Assembly: GCF_003412465.1 (NCBI RefSeq)
Contig: NZ_QTJV01000004.1
Coordinates: forward strand, 372,001-436,000
Source: Chitinophaga silvisoli
Lineage (GTDB): Bacteria > Bacteroidota > Bacteroidia > Chitinophagales > Chitinophagaceae
Direction of reading: 5' to 3'
Length of the DNA: 64,000 nucleotides
A program made the position numbers and the translations under genes. The notes under the pieces are model-generated. The model was not told where the DNA came from, did no database searches, and saw only the letters and a program-made list of their open reading frames with translations. Below are positions 17,644 through 27,213 of this stretch, in pieces. The stretch's first letter is position 1. Each line of letters begins with the position of its first letter.

Positions 17644-18645
17644 ATGGCGAACCCTCCTACTATAAAAGAAATTGCAGAGAAACTGAAGCTGGCAAAATCT
17701 ACAGTTTCCCGTGCACTGCATGACCATCCCAGTATCGGGCTGCGTACCCGGATGAAGGTACAGGAGCTGGCACGTGCCCTCAATTACGAACCGAATCAGA
17801 CTGCCATTCACTTTCAGCAGAAAAAGACCTTTACGATCGGGATCGTATTACCAGAACTTTCAGAGGCTTTCTTCTCCGCCGCCATTAGCGGTATTGAAGA
17901 TGCAGCGAACCAGAACAATTACATGGTACTGCTGGGGCAATCACATGATGATGCTGCCAGGGAGAAAAAGATTGTGGAAATTATGAAGAATCACCGGGTA
18001 GATGGGCTGATAGTTTCGCTGGCGAAAAATACCGGGGATTATGCACATTTTGAGGCCTTGGAAAAGTTCAATATTCCCGTGGTATTCTTTGATCGTATTC
18101 CGGATAAAAAAGACATTCACTATGTAGCCTGCAACATGGAATCAGGCACCCTGCAGGCAGTCTCTCATTTGCTGGAAAAAGGCCATCGTGTAATCGGTAT
18201 GATCAATGGGCCGGAACAACTCGTAGCCACACCACAGCGGGAGGCTGGATTCAAGCAGGCATTGCAGAAGAAGCGGTTGAAATTCGATGCCAGCCTGATT
18301 GTAAATTCAGATCTTACCCGGGAAGGAACGCGGGCTGCTATGCAGCAATTATTGGCTAACAAAAGGAAGGCGACTGCTATTGTAGCATTCAATGATTATG
18401 TGGCGCAGGATGCAGTACAGTATGCACTGGAGCAGGGAATCAAAGTGAATAAAGAGTTGACGTTTGTGAGTTATGCCAATCTGCCTTTGAGCAGTTATAT
18501 GGCGTTTCCGCCGGTGGCTTCGGTGGAGCAGTATCCTTATGAGCAGGGGTATAAGGCTACTGAGATTTTAATTTCATTGTTAGGTAATAAAAATGAGCAG
18601 GATTTTCAACACATCATTATCGATTCGCGCCTGGTAGTCAGATAG
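17644..18645 (+). CDS. LacI-family transcriptional regulator
   Basis: DNA-binding regulator of 333 residues. The N-terminal helix-turn-helix (residues 4-24, TIKEIAEKLKLAKSTVSRAL) and hinge (about 45-58) are typical of LacI. The rest is a periplasmic-binding-protein-like effector domain (FTIGIVLPEL, VDGLIVSLA, PVVFFDRIP, GHRVIGMINGP, TAIVAFNDYVAQDAVQYALEQG). Effectors of this family are usually sugars or nucleosides. ATG at 17644. The promoterless-looking 47-bp gap to the permease suggests possible autoregulation. A 12-bp perfect palindrome of LacI-operator type lies between this gene and the downstream kinase, its most likely target. Confidence 0.95.
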   Translation: MANPPTIKEIAEKLKLAKSTVSRALHDHPSIGLRTRMKVQELARALNYEPNQTAIHFQQKKTFTIGIVLPELSEAFFSAAISGIEDAANQNNYMVLLGQSHDDAAREKKIVEIMKNHRVDGLIVSLAKNTGDYAHFEALEKFNIPVVFFDRIPDKKDIHYVACNMESGTLQAVSHLLEKGHRVIGMINGPEQLVATPQREAGFKQALQKKRLKFDASLIVNSDLTREGTRAAMQQLLANKRKATAIVAFNDYVAQDAVQYALEQGIKVNKELTFVSYANLPLSSYMAFPPVASVEQYPYEQGYKATEILISLLGNKNEQDFQHIIIDSRLVVR

Positions 18646-18688
18646 CCTGCATACTCAGCCGGCGGCAAGCCTATCACCCCAAAATTCA

Positions 18689-18707
18689 CGCAACCGTTTG
18701 CGCAAAC
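18689..18707. promoter_or_regulatory. Candidate LacI-family operator
   Basis: GTTTGCGCAAAC at 18696-18707 is a perfect 12-bp palindrome. Overlapping it, CGCAACCGTTTGCG at 18689-18702 is a 12/14 palindrome with a central CG, the classic LacI/PurR operator form. It lies 44 bp after the LacI stop and 20 bp before a -7 box, so bound repressor would cover the -33 region of the kinase promoter. Confidence 0.65.
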
Positions 18708-18726
18708 TTCCTATCAATCTTTCCCT

Positions 18727-18734
18727 TAAGTTTG
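18727..18734 (+). promoter_or_regulatory. Candidate -7 box for the kinase gene
   Basis: TAAGTTTG matches TAnnTTTG exactly. The nearest TTTG upstream (18697-18700) is 26 nt away, longer than the normal 19-21, and lies inside the candidate operator. Transcription would start near 18741, about 27 nt before the ATG at 18768. Confidence 0.5.
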
Positions 18735-18767
18735 AATCATCAGCAACATTTTATCAATCCAAACATC

Positions 18768-19832
18768 ATGCAGGCTTCGATACTGGCAGCTTATGGAATA
18801 GTGGCAGATGAATGTACTATCCAGCCTTTTGGCAGCGGACTTATCAACACCACCTGGAAAGTCATCCATGGCGACAAGTCCTACATTTTACAGCGGATCA
18901 ATCACCAGGTGTTCAAACAACCCGAAGTGATCGCAAACAACATCCGTTATATCGGCCAGTATCTGCAGCAACATTCACCGGAATACTTCTTTGTACAACC
19001 CGTGAATACCCTGGATGATGAAGGACTCGTAATCACTGAAAACGGTGAATACTTCCGCCTGCAGCCCTTTGTTCCCGACTCCCGCAGCTATGATGTCGTA
19101 GACGATGAACAACTGGCCTGGGAAGCAGCTAAACAATTCGGCAGATTCACCCGCTTATTATCCGATATCGACACAAATAAAATCGGCTATAGCTTACCTG
19201 ATTTCCACAACCTCACTTTACGATATCAACAATTTGAGGATGCGTTGAAAAAGGGCAACAAGGCGAGAATAGCAGAATCTGAAGAAATGATTTTCAGAAT
19301 CAGGCAATACGCTTATCTCACCGATACATTCGAAGCCATCAAACAGAATCCTGCTTTCAAAATCAGGGTCATGCATCATGATACCAAGATCAATAACGTA
19401 CTCTTTGACAATAGCGGAAATGGAATCTGTGTAATTGACTTAGACACTGTGATGCCGGGATACTTCATCAGTGACTTCGGGGATATGATGAGAACTTACT
19501 TATCCCCGGCAAATGAGGAGGAAAAAGACTTTAGTAAGGTAGCAGCAAGACCTGCATTCTTTAAGGCGATTGTAAGCGGTTATCTGAGCGAATTGAAAGA
19601 TGAATTAAGCCCTGACGAAATTCATCACCTGGTCTACGCAGGACAATTTATGGTCTACATGCAGGCCATCCGCTTCCTTGCAGATTATCTGAACAACGAT
19701 ATTTATTACGGCGCCAGATACGAAAAACACAACTATGTAAGAGCAGGCAACCAGCTGGCCTTATTAGACCGTATCAGCGAGCAGGAAGGAATATTTTTAA
19801 GTGCGATCACTACACCAGATCGCGTCGTTTGA
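18768..19832 (+). CDS. Phosphotransferase (APH fold), N-acetylhexosamine kinase-like
   Basis: Cytoplasmic small-molecule kinase of the aminoglycoside-phosphotransferase/choline-kinase fold, 354 residues from the ATG at 18768. A TTG start at 18732 would lie inside the -7 box and is rejected. The N-lobe begins with the glycine-rich FGSGLINTTWKV and YILQRIN (ATP lysine region replaced by Gln-Arg). The catalytic loop HHDTKINNVLFD is at about 203-214 and the metal-binding IDLDTVMPG at about 221-229. The 'HxDTKxNN' plus 'DLDTVMPG' combination resembles N-acetylhexosamine 1-kinases (NahK), so an amino-sugar substrate is plausible. The neighbouring LacI regulator and operator agree with sugar control. 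Assignment to NahK itself is inference. Confidence 0.75.
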   Translation: MQASILAAYGIVADECTIQPFGSGLINTTWKVIHGDKSYILQRINHQVFKQPEVIANNIRYIGQYLQQHSPEYFFVQPVNTLDDEGLVITENGEYFRLQPFVPDSRSYDVVDDEQLAWEAAKQFGRFTRLLSDIDTNKIGYSLPDFHNLTLRYQQFEDALKKGNKARIAESEEMIFRIRQYAYLTDTFEAIKQNPAFKIRVMHHDTKINNVLFDNSGNGICVIDLDTVMPGYFISDFGDMMRTYLSPANEEEKDFSKVAARPAFFKAIVSGYLSELKDELSPDEIHHLVYAGQFMVYMQAIRFLADYLNNDIYYGARYEKHNYVRAGNQLALLDRISEQEGIFLSAITTPDRVV

Positions 19833-19853
19833 AAAGCAGCACCATTTGAAAAC

Positions 19854-19882
19854 AAAAATGCCGGCATATAGCCGGCATTTTT
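19854..19882. terminator. Bidirectional terminator between kinase gene and nuo operon
   Basis: A perfect 12-bp stem, AAAAATGCCGGC (19854-19865) and GCCGGCATTTTT (19871-19882), has a 5-nt loop. T runs on both strands make it suitable for ending the kinase transcript (plus) and the long nuoA-N transcript (minus), whose last stop is at 19903. Confidence 0.92.
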
Positions 19883-19902
19883 TATGGATGTAAAATTCGT
19901 TT

Positions 19903-21273
19903 TTATGCAAACTGTAAGAGCAATCCAGGGAACACACCCAGCAGGATCACGATAGCAGCAGTCACTACCAGCAGGAACTTAAATCTTCCATTCATTTCTT
20001 CTACACCTGGTTCACCGGATTTAAAGTACATCGCCATGATCACCCTGAAATAGTAGTACACGCTGATGGCAGCACAAATCACTGCAATGATCACCAGCCA
20101 GAACAGGTTACCTTCCTGTACCGCTGCTGTGAGCACATAATATTTAGCAAAGAAACCTGCAGTCAGCGGAATACCTGCCAATGATAACAAACAGATCGTA
20201 GTCACAGCAGCCACCAGCGGCTCCTTCTTCGCCAACCCGTTAAAACCATCGAAAGTATAATCCTTCATCTTGATCAGTACTGCGAAGATGCCGATAGTGG
20301 CAATAGAATAAGCAGCAGCATACAGGATAATACCTTTTACAGCAAAGTCACTGAAGGCAATAACTGACAGCAGCATAAAACCTGCCTGCGCAATACTTGA
20401 ATAAGCCAGCATACGCTTTACACTCTGCTGGAATACCGCTGTAAAGTTACCAATGATCAGCGTAGCAGCTGTAACCAGTGCCAGCAGCAACTGCCAGTCC
20501 TTACTGATTGTACCGGTAAACGCACCATGGAATAAACGGATAAATGCAATAAAGCTACCCGCCTTTACCACAGTGGCCATAAAGGAAGTAAATACAGAAG
20601 GAGAACCATCATATACATCCGGAGTCCAGAAGTGGAATGGTGCGGCAGAAACTTTAAAGCTTAGTGCAAATGCAATCAGGATCACACCACAGAGTGCCAG
20701 CGGGCTTATCGCTCCGTCCCCAATACCTAATTCACTGATCAGGAAAGATCCGGTTGCTCCATAGATCAGGGTAATACCCATCAGCAAAATACCGGTAGAG
20801 AAAGAACCCATCAGGAAGTACTTCAGGGAAGCCTCGCTGCTCTTAGGACTCTTCTTGTCACTACCAGCCAGGATATACTGAGGAATAGAAATAATTTCTA
20901 TCGCCAGGAAAAGCATTAATAAACTGCTGAACGAAGATGCCAGCGAAATACCCGACAGAATGAAAAATACCAGTGCAAAGTAATCAGACACATGTTCTCC
21001 TACTTTTTCAAAAGCACTGCCTGACAGCATAAAGTACAATAAGGTAGCTCCAAAAGCCACGGCATTGAACAGTACACTGAAGTTAGTCACAGTGATCATA
21101 CCATACAGAGTGCGGCTACCTCCCTGTAATGTGCACAATTCAGCCAGGTTCGCTGCAAAGCAAATGAGCAACGCCACGATGGCAACAAATTTAATGGACT
21201 GCTTATTTTTCACGAAAAGCCCCGCAAACATCATCAAAACGCCCGATAAAGCAGTAGATATTAATGCATTCAT
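19903..21273 (-). CDS. nuoN: NADH-quinone oxidoreductase subunit N
   Basis: Antiporter-like proton-pumping subunit of the membrane arm of respiratory complex I. The 456 residues contain about 14 hydrophobic helices. Conserved parts include FLAIEIISIPQYILAG (the conserved Glu in helix 5), FKVSAAPFHFWTPDVYDGSP (the broken-helix lysine region) and KRMLAYSSIAQAGFMLL. ATG at 21273, 27 bp after nuoM. Final gene of the operon, followed by the bidirectional terminator at 19854-19882. Length is close to that of other Bacteroidota NuoN and slightly shorter than E. coli NuoN (485). Confidence 0.95.
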   Translation of the reverse strand: MNALISTALSGVLMMFAGLFVKNKQSIKFVAIVALLICFAANLAELCTLQGGSRTLYGMITVTNFSVLFNAVAFGATLLYFMLSGSAFEKVGEHVSDYFALVFFILSGISLASSFSSLLMLFLAIEIISIPQYILAGSDKKSPKSSEASLKYFLMGSFSTGILLMGITLIYGATGSFLISELGIGDGAISPLALCGVILIAFALSFKVSAAPFHFWTPDVYDGSPSVFTSFMATVVKAGSFIAFIRLFHGAFTGTISKDWQLLLALVTAATLIIGNFTAVFQQSVKRMLAYSSIAQAGFMLLSVIAFSDFAVKGIILYAAAYSIATIGIFAVLIKMKDYTFDGFNGLAKKEPLVAAVTTICLLSLAGIPLTAGFFAKYYVLTAAVQEGNLFWLVIIAVICAAISVYYYFRVIMAMYFKSGEPGVEEMNGRFKFLLVVTAAIVILLGVFPGLLLQFA

Positions 21274-21300
21274 ATTCCTGTGTTACGAAAGAACAACTTT

Positions 21301-22737
21301 TTAATAAACCTTATTAACCAATTCAGTAGTGCTCTGAACCAACTCCAGCATAGGCTTTGGATATACACCTAATACCAGGATGATCGCCACTATCACACCC
21401 AATGCCAGCAATTCATTGCCACGCAGATCAGTAGTGGTTTCTGTCAGCTGATTAGGCTGTCCGAAGATCACTTTCTGCACCATGTTCAGGGTATACACTG
21501 CACCCAGGATCACACCCAGACCAGCTACTGCCATAAACCATGGATTATACTGATACAAGCCGCTGAACATCAGGAACTCCCCGATGAAACCATTGGTCAG
21601 CGGCAAAGCAATATTGGCAAAACTGATAATCACCAGGAAGGTAGCCATACGAGGTGCATAAGCTGCAATACCACCCAGTTCATTCAATGATTTTACTTTC
21701 AGACGATCCTGGATAATCTCTACGATAATCCACAACCCGATGATGTTGATACCGTGGTTGAAGAACTGTACCAGCACACCCTGTAAGCTCTGCTCATTGT
21801 TCGCGAAGATGGCGGCACTCATCAACCCGATGTGGGCGATGGAAGAATAAGCGATCAGGCGTTTGAAATCAGATTGAACAATAGCGATGCAGGAAGCATA
21901 TACGATCCCGATGATAGACAATACAATTGCTACATCAGACCATACATAAGCACCCTGTGGTAACACCGGCAGTAACCAGCGGATCACACCAAAGAGACCC
22001 ATCTTCACCATGATACCTGACAGTACCATTGTAACCGGGGTGGGAGATTGCTCGTAAGTATCCGGCTGCCATGTGTGGAAAGGGAAGATCGGCATCTTTA
22101 TTGCAAAAGCTACAAAGAACAACCAGAAGAGGCAGGACTGTGTTTCTTTTGGCAAAGCTGCCGTCGTGAAGCTCGCATAACTGAATGAGTGATCAGGTGT
22201 TTGCAGATAGATATAGATAATACCGATCAGCATCAGCAGTGAACCTGCAAACGTGTATACGAAGAATTTGAAGGTAACAGGGATTCTCTTTTCTCCTCCC
22301 CACAGTGAGCAGAGGAAATAGACAGGAATCAGCGCCAGTTCCCAGAAGAAGTAGAACAGCATCGCATCATAGGCAGCAAATACCCCCATGAGACCTGCCT
22401 GCGATAACAGCATCAGTGCATAGAAGCTGTTAGCACGGTCATACTCCCTCTTATTGATAACAATAAAGATCAGTACAAATGAAATAGAAGTGAGCAGGCT
22501 AAGCATCATGCCCATACCATCCAATCCTACACTAAAACCAGCTCCCAGTTGTGGTATCCAGTTGCAGCTATGGCTGAGGCTTTCAGGTGCAGACCTGAAC
22601 TGGAACAACGCAGCGATAGTGACTGCCAGCGATGCCAGAGATGATATCAAACCCAGCGTCTTAGGGCCTGATCCCTTCAGACCAAATGCAATAAGGCCCG
22701 TCACCAAAGGAATCAAAATGAGTAATACTGTCAACAT
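21301..22737 (-). CDS. nuoM: NADH-quinone oxidoreductase subunit M
   Basis: Antiporter-like proton-pumping subunit of complex I, 478 residues with about 14 membrane helices. Recognisable stretches are LFYFFWELALIPVYFL (the essential helix-5 glutamate), FVAFAIKMPIFPFHTWQPDTYEQSP (helix-7/8 lysine region) and SDFKRLIAYSSIAHIGLM. ATG at 22737; 45 bp separate it from nuoL upstream and 27 bp from nuoN downstream. Together with L and N it forms the three-antiporter series that drives proton translocation. Confidence 0.96.
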   Translation of the reverse strand: MLTVLLILIPLVTGLIAFGLKGSGPKTLGLISSLASLAVTIAALFQFRSAPESLSHSCNWIPQLGAGFSVGLDGMGMMLSLLTSISFVLIFIVINKREYDRANSFYALMLLSQAGLMGVFAAYDAMLFYFFWELALIPVYFLCSLWGGEKRIPVTFKFFVYTFAGSLLMLIGIIYIYLQTPDHSFSYASFTTAALPKETQSCLFWLFFVAFAIKMPIFPFHTWQPDTYEQSPTPVTMVLSGIMVKMGLFGVIRWLLPVLPQGAYVWSDVAIVLSIIGIVYASCIAIVQSDFKRLIAYSSIAHIGLMSAAIFANNEQSLQGVLVQFFNHGINIIGLWIIVEIIQDRLKVKSLNELGGIAAYAPRMATFLVIISFANIALPLTNGFIGEFLMFSGLYQYNPWFMAVAGLGVILGAVYTLNMVQKVIFGQPNQLTETTTDLRGNELLALGVIVAIILVLGVYPKPMLELVQSTTELVNKVY

Positions 22738-22782
22738 AATTTTATCTAAACTTGTCCTTTTTGAATGATGATGCAGGTAATA

Positions 22783-24684
22783 CTATCGAACCAGGAACCC
22801 GATTACGAATAATATAACCATCCCTATAACCATGGCAAATATGTAAAAACCTACCTGCCCGCTCTGAAGCAACCTTACCTGTTGACTACCCCACTGTACA
22901 CCACGGCCTACACCGTTTACCAGTCTGTCAATACCGGAACGCTCAATCGCCTCTTCAAAGAAACGGCTCAGCATACCCAGGGGCTTTACTATGATAGCAT
23001 CGTAAATTTCGTCTACATACCACTTGTTCTCCAGCACTTTCGCAATACCTGTACGTGGCTCACCATTGTCAGTGAAGTTGCGGTACCAGTTGCGCGCCAG
23101 GAAGATAGTGATGATTACCAGCACAGAGCTCAGCCCCATCAGCAACCATTCAGTGCTGTGTGCCATCTCATGCAGCTCTACCTTTTCTGCAGAGGCAGCG
23201 AAGATAGGATGCAGGTAATGTTCTAACAGGTTAGGTGCACCAAATACTGCTGGTAAACCTACATAACCACCAATCACAGACAGGATAGCCAGTACGATCA
23301 GCGGGAACGTCATTGCCCCCGGACTTTCGTGCAGGTGATGCTCCTGTTCGTGTGTACCGCGGAACTGACCACAGAATGTGATGTAGTATAAGCGGAACAT
23401 ATAGAACGCCGTCATCAGTGCCGTCAGCAAGCCTACTACATACAGCAGCTTGTTGGCAGCAAAGGTGTGGGATAAAATTTCATCTTTAGAGAAGAAGCCG
23501 GATAAACCAGGGATCCCTGATATAGCCAGACAGCCGATCAGGAATGTAGCATTCGTAATGGGCATGTACTTTTTCAGACCACCCATCTTACGAATATCCT
23601 GCTCGCCGCCCATTGCGTGGATTACAGAACCTGAACCCAGGAACAACAGCGCCTTGAAGAATGCGTGTGTCATGACGTGGAATACCGCAGTTGTATAAGC
23701 ACCTACACCCAGGGCGAGGAACATATAGCCTAACTGAGATACCGTGGAGTAGGCCAGCACTTTCTTGATATCATCCTGCTTCAGTGCGATAGAAGCCGCC
23801 AGCACTGCTGTAACCAGGCCAATGATAGCTACTACGTTCTGCACACAGGGAGCAAGTGTATAAAGAATATTGCTGCGCGCAATCATATAGATACCAGCTG
23901 TCACCATCGTAGCAGCGTGGATCAGGGCAGATACCGGGGTTGGACCCGCCATCGCATCAGGCAACCAGGTATAGAGCGGCACCTGTGCTGATTTACCCAT
24001 CGCACCTACAAAGAAGAGGATCGCAATTGCAGCGAGGGTACCATCACCCTTAGCCACACCTGCAATCTGTGGTAATACTTCAGCATAGTTTACACTGCCA
24101 AAGTGTACAATCATCAGGAACATACCCAGCAGGAAACCGAGGTCACCGATGCGGTTCATGACGAATGCTTTCTTGGCAGCATTGTTGTAATTAGTATTCT
24201 TGTACCAAAAGCCGATCAGGAGGTAAGAGCAAAGGCCCACACCTTCCCAGCCTATGAACATCATCACGTAGTTGGCTCCTAAAACCAGGATCAACATAGA
24301 GAACACGAAGAGGTTCAGGTACGCGAAGTAACGCGCAAAACCCTCGCTGGTCTCATCGTGCATGTAAGAAGTAGAGTAAATATGAATCAGAGAGCCTACG
24401 CCTGTGATGATCAGGAGAAACAGTGAACTTAACTGATCTACCTGAAAGGCAAATGGAATATGCAGGCTGCCTGCAGAAATGAAGTCAAACAGTTGTACGG
24501 TTACCGCCTGAAAACCCGGGGTGCGTACTTCCAGGAACATCAGCAAACTAATCACAAAAGCCGCCAGTATAGCCCCGCTCCCAACGATACCTGCCAGTGA
24601 TTTGGAGAGGTATCTTCTTCCCAATCCATTCACCAGAAATCCTAATAGTGGTAATAATGGTACCAGCCAAACTAGATTAATCAT
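22783..24684 (-). CDS. nuoL: NADH-quinone oxidoreductase subunit L
   Basis: Distal antiporter-like subunit of complex I, 633 residues. It carries the 14-helix core and a C-terminal extension containing the long lateral helix HL that runs along the membrane arm. Conserved blocks include MFIGWEGVGLCSYLLIGFW, GAMGKSAQVPLYTWLPDAMAGPTPVSALIHAATMVTAG and KKVLAYSTVSQLGYMFLALG. A His-rich loop (HEQEHHLHESPG) precedes the C-terminal part, a usual position for variable loops in this family. ATG at 24684, 45 bp after nuoK. Confidence 0.97.
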   Translation of the reverse strand: MINLVWLVPLLPLLGFLVNGLGRRYLSKSLAGIVGSGAILAAFVISLLMFLEVRTPGFQAVTVQLFDFISAGSLHIPFAFQVDQLSSLFLLIITGVGSLIHIYSTSYMHDETSEGFARYFAYLNLFVFSMLILVLGANYVMMFIGWEGVGLCSYLLIGFWYKNTNYNNAAKKAFVMNRIGDLGFLLGMFLMIVHFGSVNYAEVLPQIAGVAKGDGTLAAIAILFFVGAMGKSAQVPLYTWLPDAMAGPTPVSALIHAATMVTAGIYMIARSNILYTLAPCVQNVVAIIGLVTAVLAASIALKQDDIKKVLAYSTVSQLGYMFLALGVGAYTTAVFHVMTHAFFKALLFLGSGSVIHAMGGEQDIRKMGGLKKYMPITNATFLIGCLAISGIPGLSGFFSKDEILSHTFAANKLLYVVGLLTALMTAFYMFRLYYITFCGQFRGTHEQEHHLHESPGAMTFPLIVLAILSVIGGYVGLPAVFGAPNLLEHYLHPIFAASAEKVELHEMAHSTEWLLMGLSSVLVIITIFLARNWYRNFTDNGEPRTGIAKVLENKWYVDEIYDAIIVKPLGMLSRFFEEAIERSGIDRLVNGVGRGVQWGSQQVRLLQSGQVGFYIFAMVIGMVILFVIGFLVR

Positions 24685-24729
24685 CTATCAAATACGAATT
24701 ACGATTACAAATTACGGTTTGCCCTATGG

Positions 24730-25047
24730 TTAATTCTTCAGACGGTTCATGATATTCACATCTACTGACTGTGAATTCCTGTATACCATAACGATAATGG
24801 CCAGACCTACAGCTACTTCAGCTGCTGCCACGACCATGATGAAAAACACAAAGATCTGGGCCCCGGCCGCATCCACTCTACCTGCATCCGCCCACATTTT
24901 AGAAAACGCCACTAACAAAAGGTTCACAGCATTCAGCATCAACTCTACACACATGAAGATGATGATGGCATTTCTGCGCATCAATACACCCATCACCCCG
25001 ATACAGAAGAGCGCAATGCTTAAAAAGATATAATATTGAACCGGCAT
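24730..25047 (-). CDS. nuoK: NADH-quinone oxidoreductase subunit K
   Basis: Small membrane subunit of complex I, 105 residues with three hydrophobic helices. It retains two membrane-embedded glutamates needed for proton transfer, in [16 protein letters not shown] and [18 protein letters not shown] at 25047, 22 bp after nuoJ and 45 bp before nuoL. Confidence 0.95.
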   Translation of the reverse strand: MPVQYYIFLSIALFCIGVMGVLMRRNAIIIFMCVELMLNAVNLLLVAFSKMWADAGRVDAAGAQIFVFFIMVVAAAEVAVGLAIIVMVYRNSQSVDVNIMNRLKN

Positions 25048-25069
25048 AAAAATGAATTACAGATTAGGA

Positions 25070-25573
25070 TTAATGTTCTTTCTTACCAATCACGACTGCA
25101 CCGACCATGGCACTCAAAAACAGGATGCTGCTCACTTCGAAAGGAACAACATATGTTTTAAATAAAGTCTGACCAAGGTTAGCAATTAAGCCAATATCGT
25201 TAGATGCCGGTGTTAATGATGGCAGGCTCGCTTCACGCAGTGCAGCCAGCAGTACTACCAGCAGTGCACCACCACTGATGGCGCCTGCATACTTCAGCCA
25301 GTTCCGCTTTTGCGGCTCCCCTTCAGCATTCAGGTTCATCAGCATGATCACGAACAGGAACAATACCATGATCGCACCCGCATATACAATGATGTGCACC
25401 ACCGCCAGGAACTGAGCATTCAGCATCACGTAATGGCCGGCTATGGTAAAAAATGTAAGGATCAGGCAAAGGACACTTGTAACGGGACTCTTACTAAACA
25501 CCACGCCCAGCGCAGTGATCAGTGAAATAATAGAGAGGATCCCGAAAACGACTTGTTGTAAATTCATTCCCAT
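25070..25573 (-). CDS. nuoJ: NADH-quinone oxidoreductase subunit J
   Basis: Membrane subunit of complex I, 167 residues with five hydrophobic helices. The third helix carries the conserved VHIIVYAGAIMVLFLFVIML segment that forms a pi-bulge in solved structures. ATG at 25573; an in-frame ATG two codons on (25567) is an equally possible start. Spacing of 30 bp after nuoI and 22 bp before nuoK fits operonic expression. Confidence 0.95.
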   Translation of the reverse strand: MGMNLQQVVFGILSIISLITALGVVFSKSPVTSVLCLILTFFTIAGHYVMLNAQFLAVVHIIVYAGAIMVLFLFVIMLMNLNAEGEPQKRNWLKYAGAISGGALLVVLLAALREASLPSLTPASNDIGLIANLGQTLFKTYVVPFEVSSILFLSAMVGAVVIGKKEH

Positions 25574-25603
25574 TGCTATATTGTCTGATTGTTGTGTTTG
25601 GAA

Positions 25604-26113
25604 TTATGCATTTTTCTGCTCTCCTGGCAATGGAATCAACAGATCCTGCTTACCATAGATGAAACCTTCACGTTTGTAATGTGCTGGTGCAAATGTTTCT
25701 GAGAGATAAATCGCATCCTTAGGACAAGCTTCTTCACAAAAACCACAGAAGATGCAACGGAGCATGTTAATTTCATAACGTGCAGCATATTTCTCTTCAC
25801 GGTACAGGTGCTCTTCACCCGGCTTCCTTTCAGCAGCTTCCATCGTGATCGCTTCCGCAGGACAAGCCACCGCGCACAGACCACAAGCCGTACAATTCTC
25901 ACGTCCTTCCTTATCCCTGTTCAAAATGTGCAGACCACGGAATACCGGGCTGAACTCACGCTTTTCTTCAGGATAACTTACTGTTGGTTTCTTCTGGAAT
26001 ATGTGCTTGAAAGTGATCACCATCCCTTTCCCGATAGCAGGCAGATACATCTTCTCCAAAAAATTCATCGGTCTGCGATCTACCGGTTTTGCCCTGTTTG
26101 TTAAAGTTTGCAT
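25604..26113 (-). CDS. nuoI: NADH-quinone oxidoreductase subunit I (two 4Fe-4S clusters)
   Basis: Peripheral-arm ferredoxin-like subunit of complex I that carries clusters N6a and N6b. The two cysteine sets are complete: Cys74, Cys77, Cys80, Cys84 (CTACGLCAVACP) and Cys120, Cys123, Cys126, Cys130 (CIFCGFCEEACP). The 169 residues match the family. The N-terminal amphipathic stretch MNFLEKMYLPAIGKGMVITFKHIF would contact the membrane arm. ATG at 26113, 40 bp after nuoH. Confidence 0.97.
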   Translation of the reverse strand: MQTLTNRAKPVDRRPMNFLEKMYLPAIGKGMVITFKHIFQKKPTVSYPEEKREFSPVFRGLHILNRDKEGRENCTACGLCAVACPAEAITMEAAERKPGEEHLYREEKYAARYEINMLRCIFCGFCEEACPKDAIYLSETFAPAHYKREGFIYGKQDLLIPLPGEQKNA

Positions 26114-26153
26114 GATTAATAATGCGATTAAATAAGTTTACAATTTCATTCTG

Positions 26154-27191
26154 TTAGTGTTGGTGCCATAAGATCCAGCCACCAGTAATCAGCATGTTTA
26201 ATAACGCGATCGGAATCAGGTAGTTCCAGCCCAGGCGCATTAACTGATCGTAACGGAAACGCGGGATAGTCCAGCGAACCCACATAAAGAAGAAAATGAA
26301 GCAAATAGTTTTTATAAACAGAACCAGTGTACCAAGTATAGTCACAATGTTTGGCGATACATGCAGACTATCCAGTCCCCAGATGTGGTATCCACCAAAG
26401 TACAGTGTAGACATCAGCGCAGAGCTGATGAACATATTGATGTACTCAGCGAACAGGAAGAAACCCAGTTTCATGGAAGAATACTCCAGGTGATAACCAC
26501 CGTTCAGTTCATTCTCCGCTTCTGCCAGGTCAAATGGAGAACGGTTCGTTTCAGCAAAAGAGCAGATCAGGAAAATGATGAAGCCCAGTGGTTGAACAAA
26601 TACGTTCCAGACACCACTCTGACGTTGCTGCTCTACGATATCTTTCAGGCTCAGGCTACCAGTTACCATCAGCAGTGCAATCAGTGCCATACCCATGGCC
26701 AGCTCATAGCTGATGATCTGGGATGCCGCACGGATAGATGATAAGAGGGAGAATTTGTTGTTGGAAGACCAGCCGCCCAGCATAATGCCGTATACGCCTA
26801 AGCTAACCACACCAAAAATGTAAAGAATACCAATATTTACGTCAGCTACCTGCAGGGATACGGTATGACCGGCAATGGTCAGGGTATCGCCCCACGGAAT
26901 AACTGCACTGGTCATACAGGCTACAGTCATAGCCAGTGACGGACCTAAAATGAAGAGGAAACGATTGGAGGCTCCCGGGATGATCTCTTCCTTGAAGAAG
27001 AGTTTACCACCATCCGCCAGCGGCTGGAGCAATCCCAAAGGACCCGCTCTGTTTGGACCAAGCCTGTCCTGCATAATACCCGCTACCTTTCTTTCGCCCC
27101 ATGTGGAGTACATGGCCACGACCAGAGATATTATCAATACACCAGTTATCAATAATACCTTCTCAAGAATGAAAAACCAGTCTACTTGCAT
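26154..27191 (-). CDS. nuoH: NADH-quinone oxidoreductase subunit H
   Basis: Membrane subunit that forms the quinone-access chamber of complex I, 345 residues with about eight hydrophobic helices. Conserved parts are ERKVAGIMQDRLGPNRAGPLGLLQPLADGGKLFFKE, ELAMGMALI and AETNRSPFDLAEAENELNGGYHLEYSS, with the family's functional glutamates. I use the ATG at 27191 (MQVDWFF); a reading from the adjacent TTG one codon earlier is unnecessary. It lies 22 bp after nuoG. Confidence 0.97.
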   Translation of the reverse strand: MQVDWFFILEKVLLITGVLIISLVVAMYSTWGERKVAGIMQDRLGPNRAGPLGLLQPLADGGKLFFKEEIIPGASNRFLFILGPSLAMTVACMTSAVIPWGDTLTIAGHTVSLQVADVNIGILYIFGVVSLGVYGIMLGGWSSNNKFSLLSSIRAASQIISYELAMGMALIALLMVTGSLSLKDIVEQQRQSGVWNVFVQPLGFIIFLICSFAETNRSPFDLAEAENELNGGYHLEYSSMKLGFFLFAEYINMFISSALMSTLYFGGYHIWGLDSLHVSPNIVTILGTLVLFIKTICFIFFFMWVRWTIPRFRYDQLMRLGWNYLIPIALLNMLITGGWILWHQH

Positions 27192-27213
27192 CAAATACGA
27201 GTTATAAATTTAC

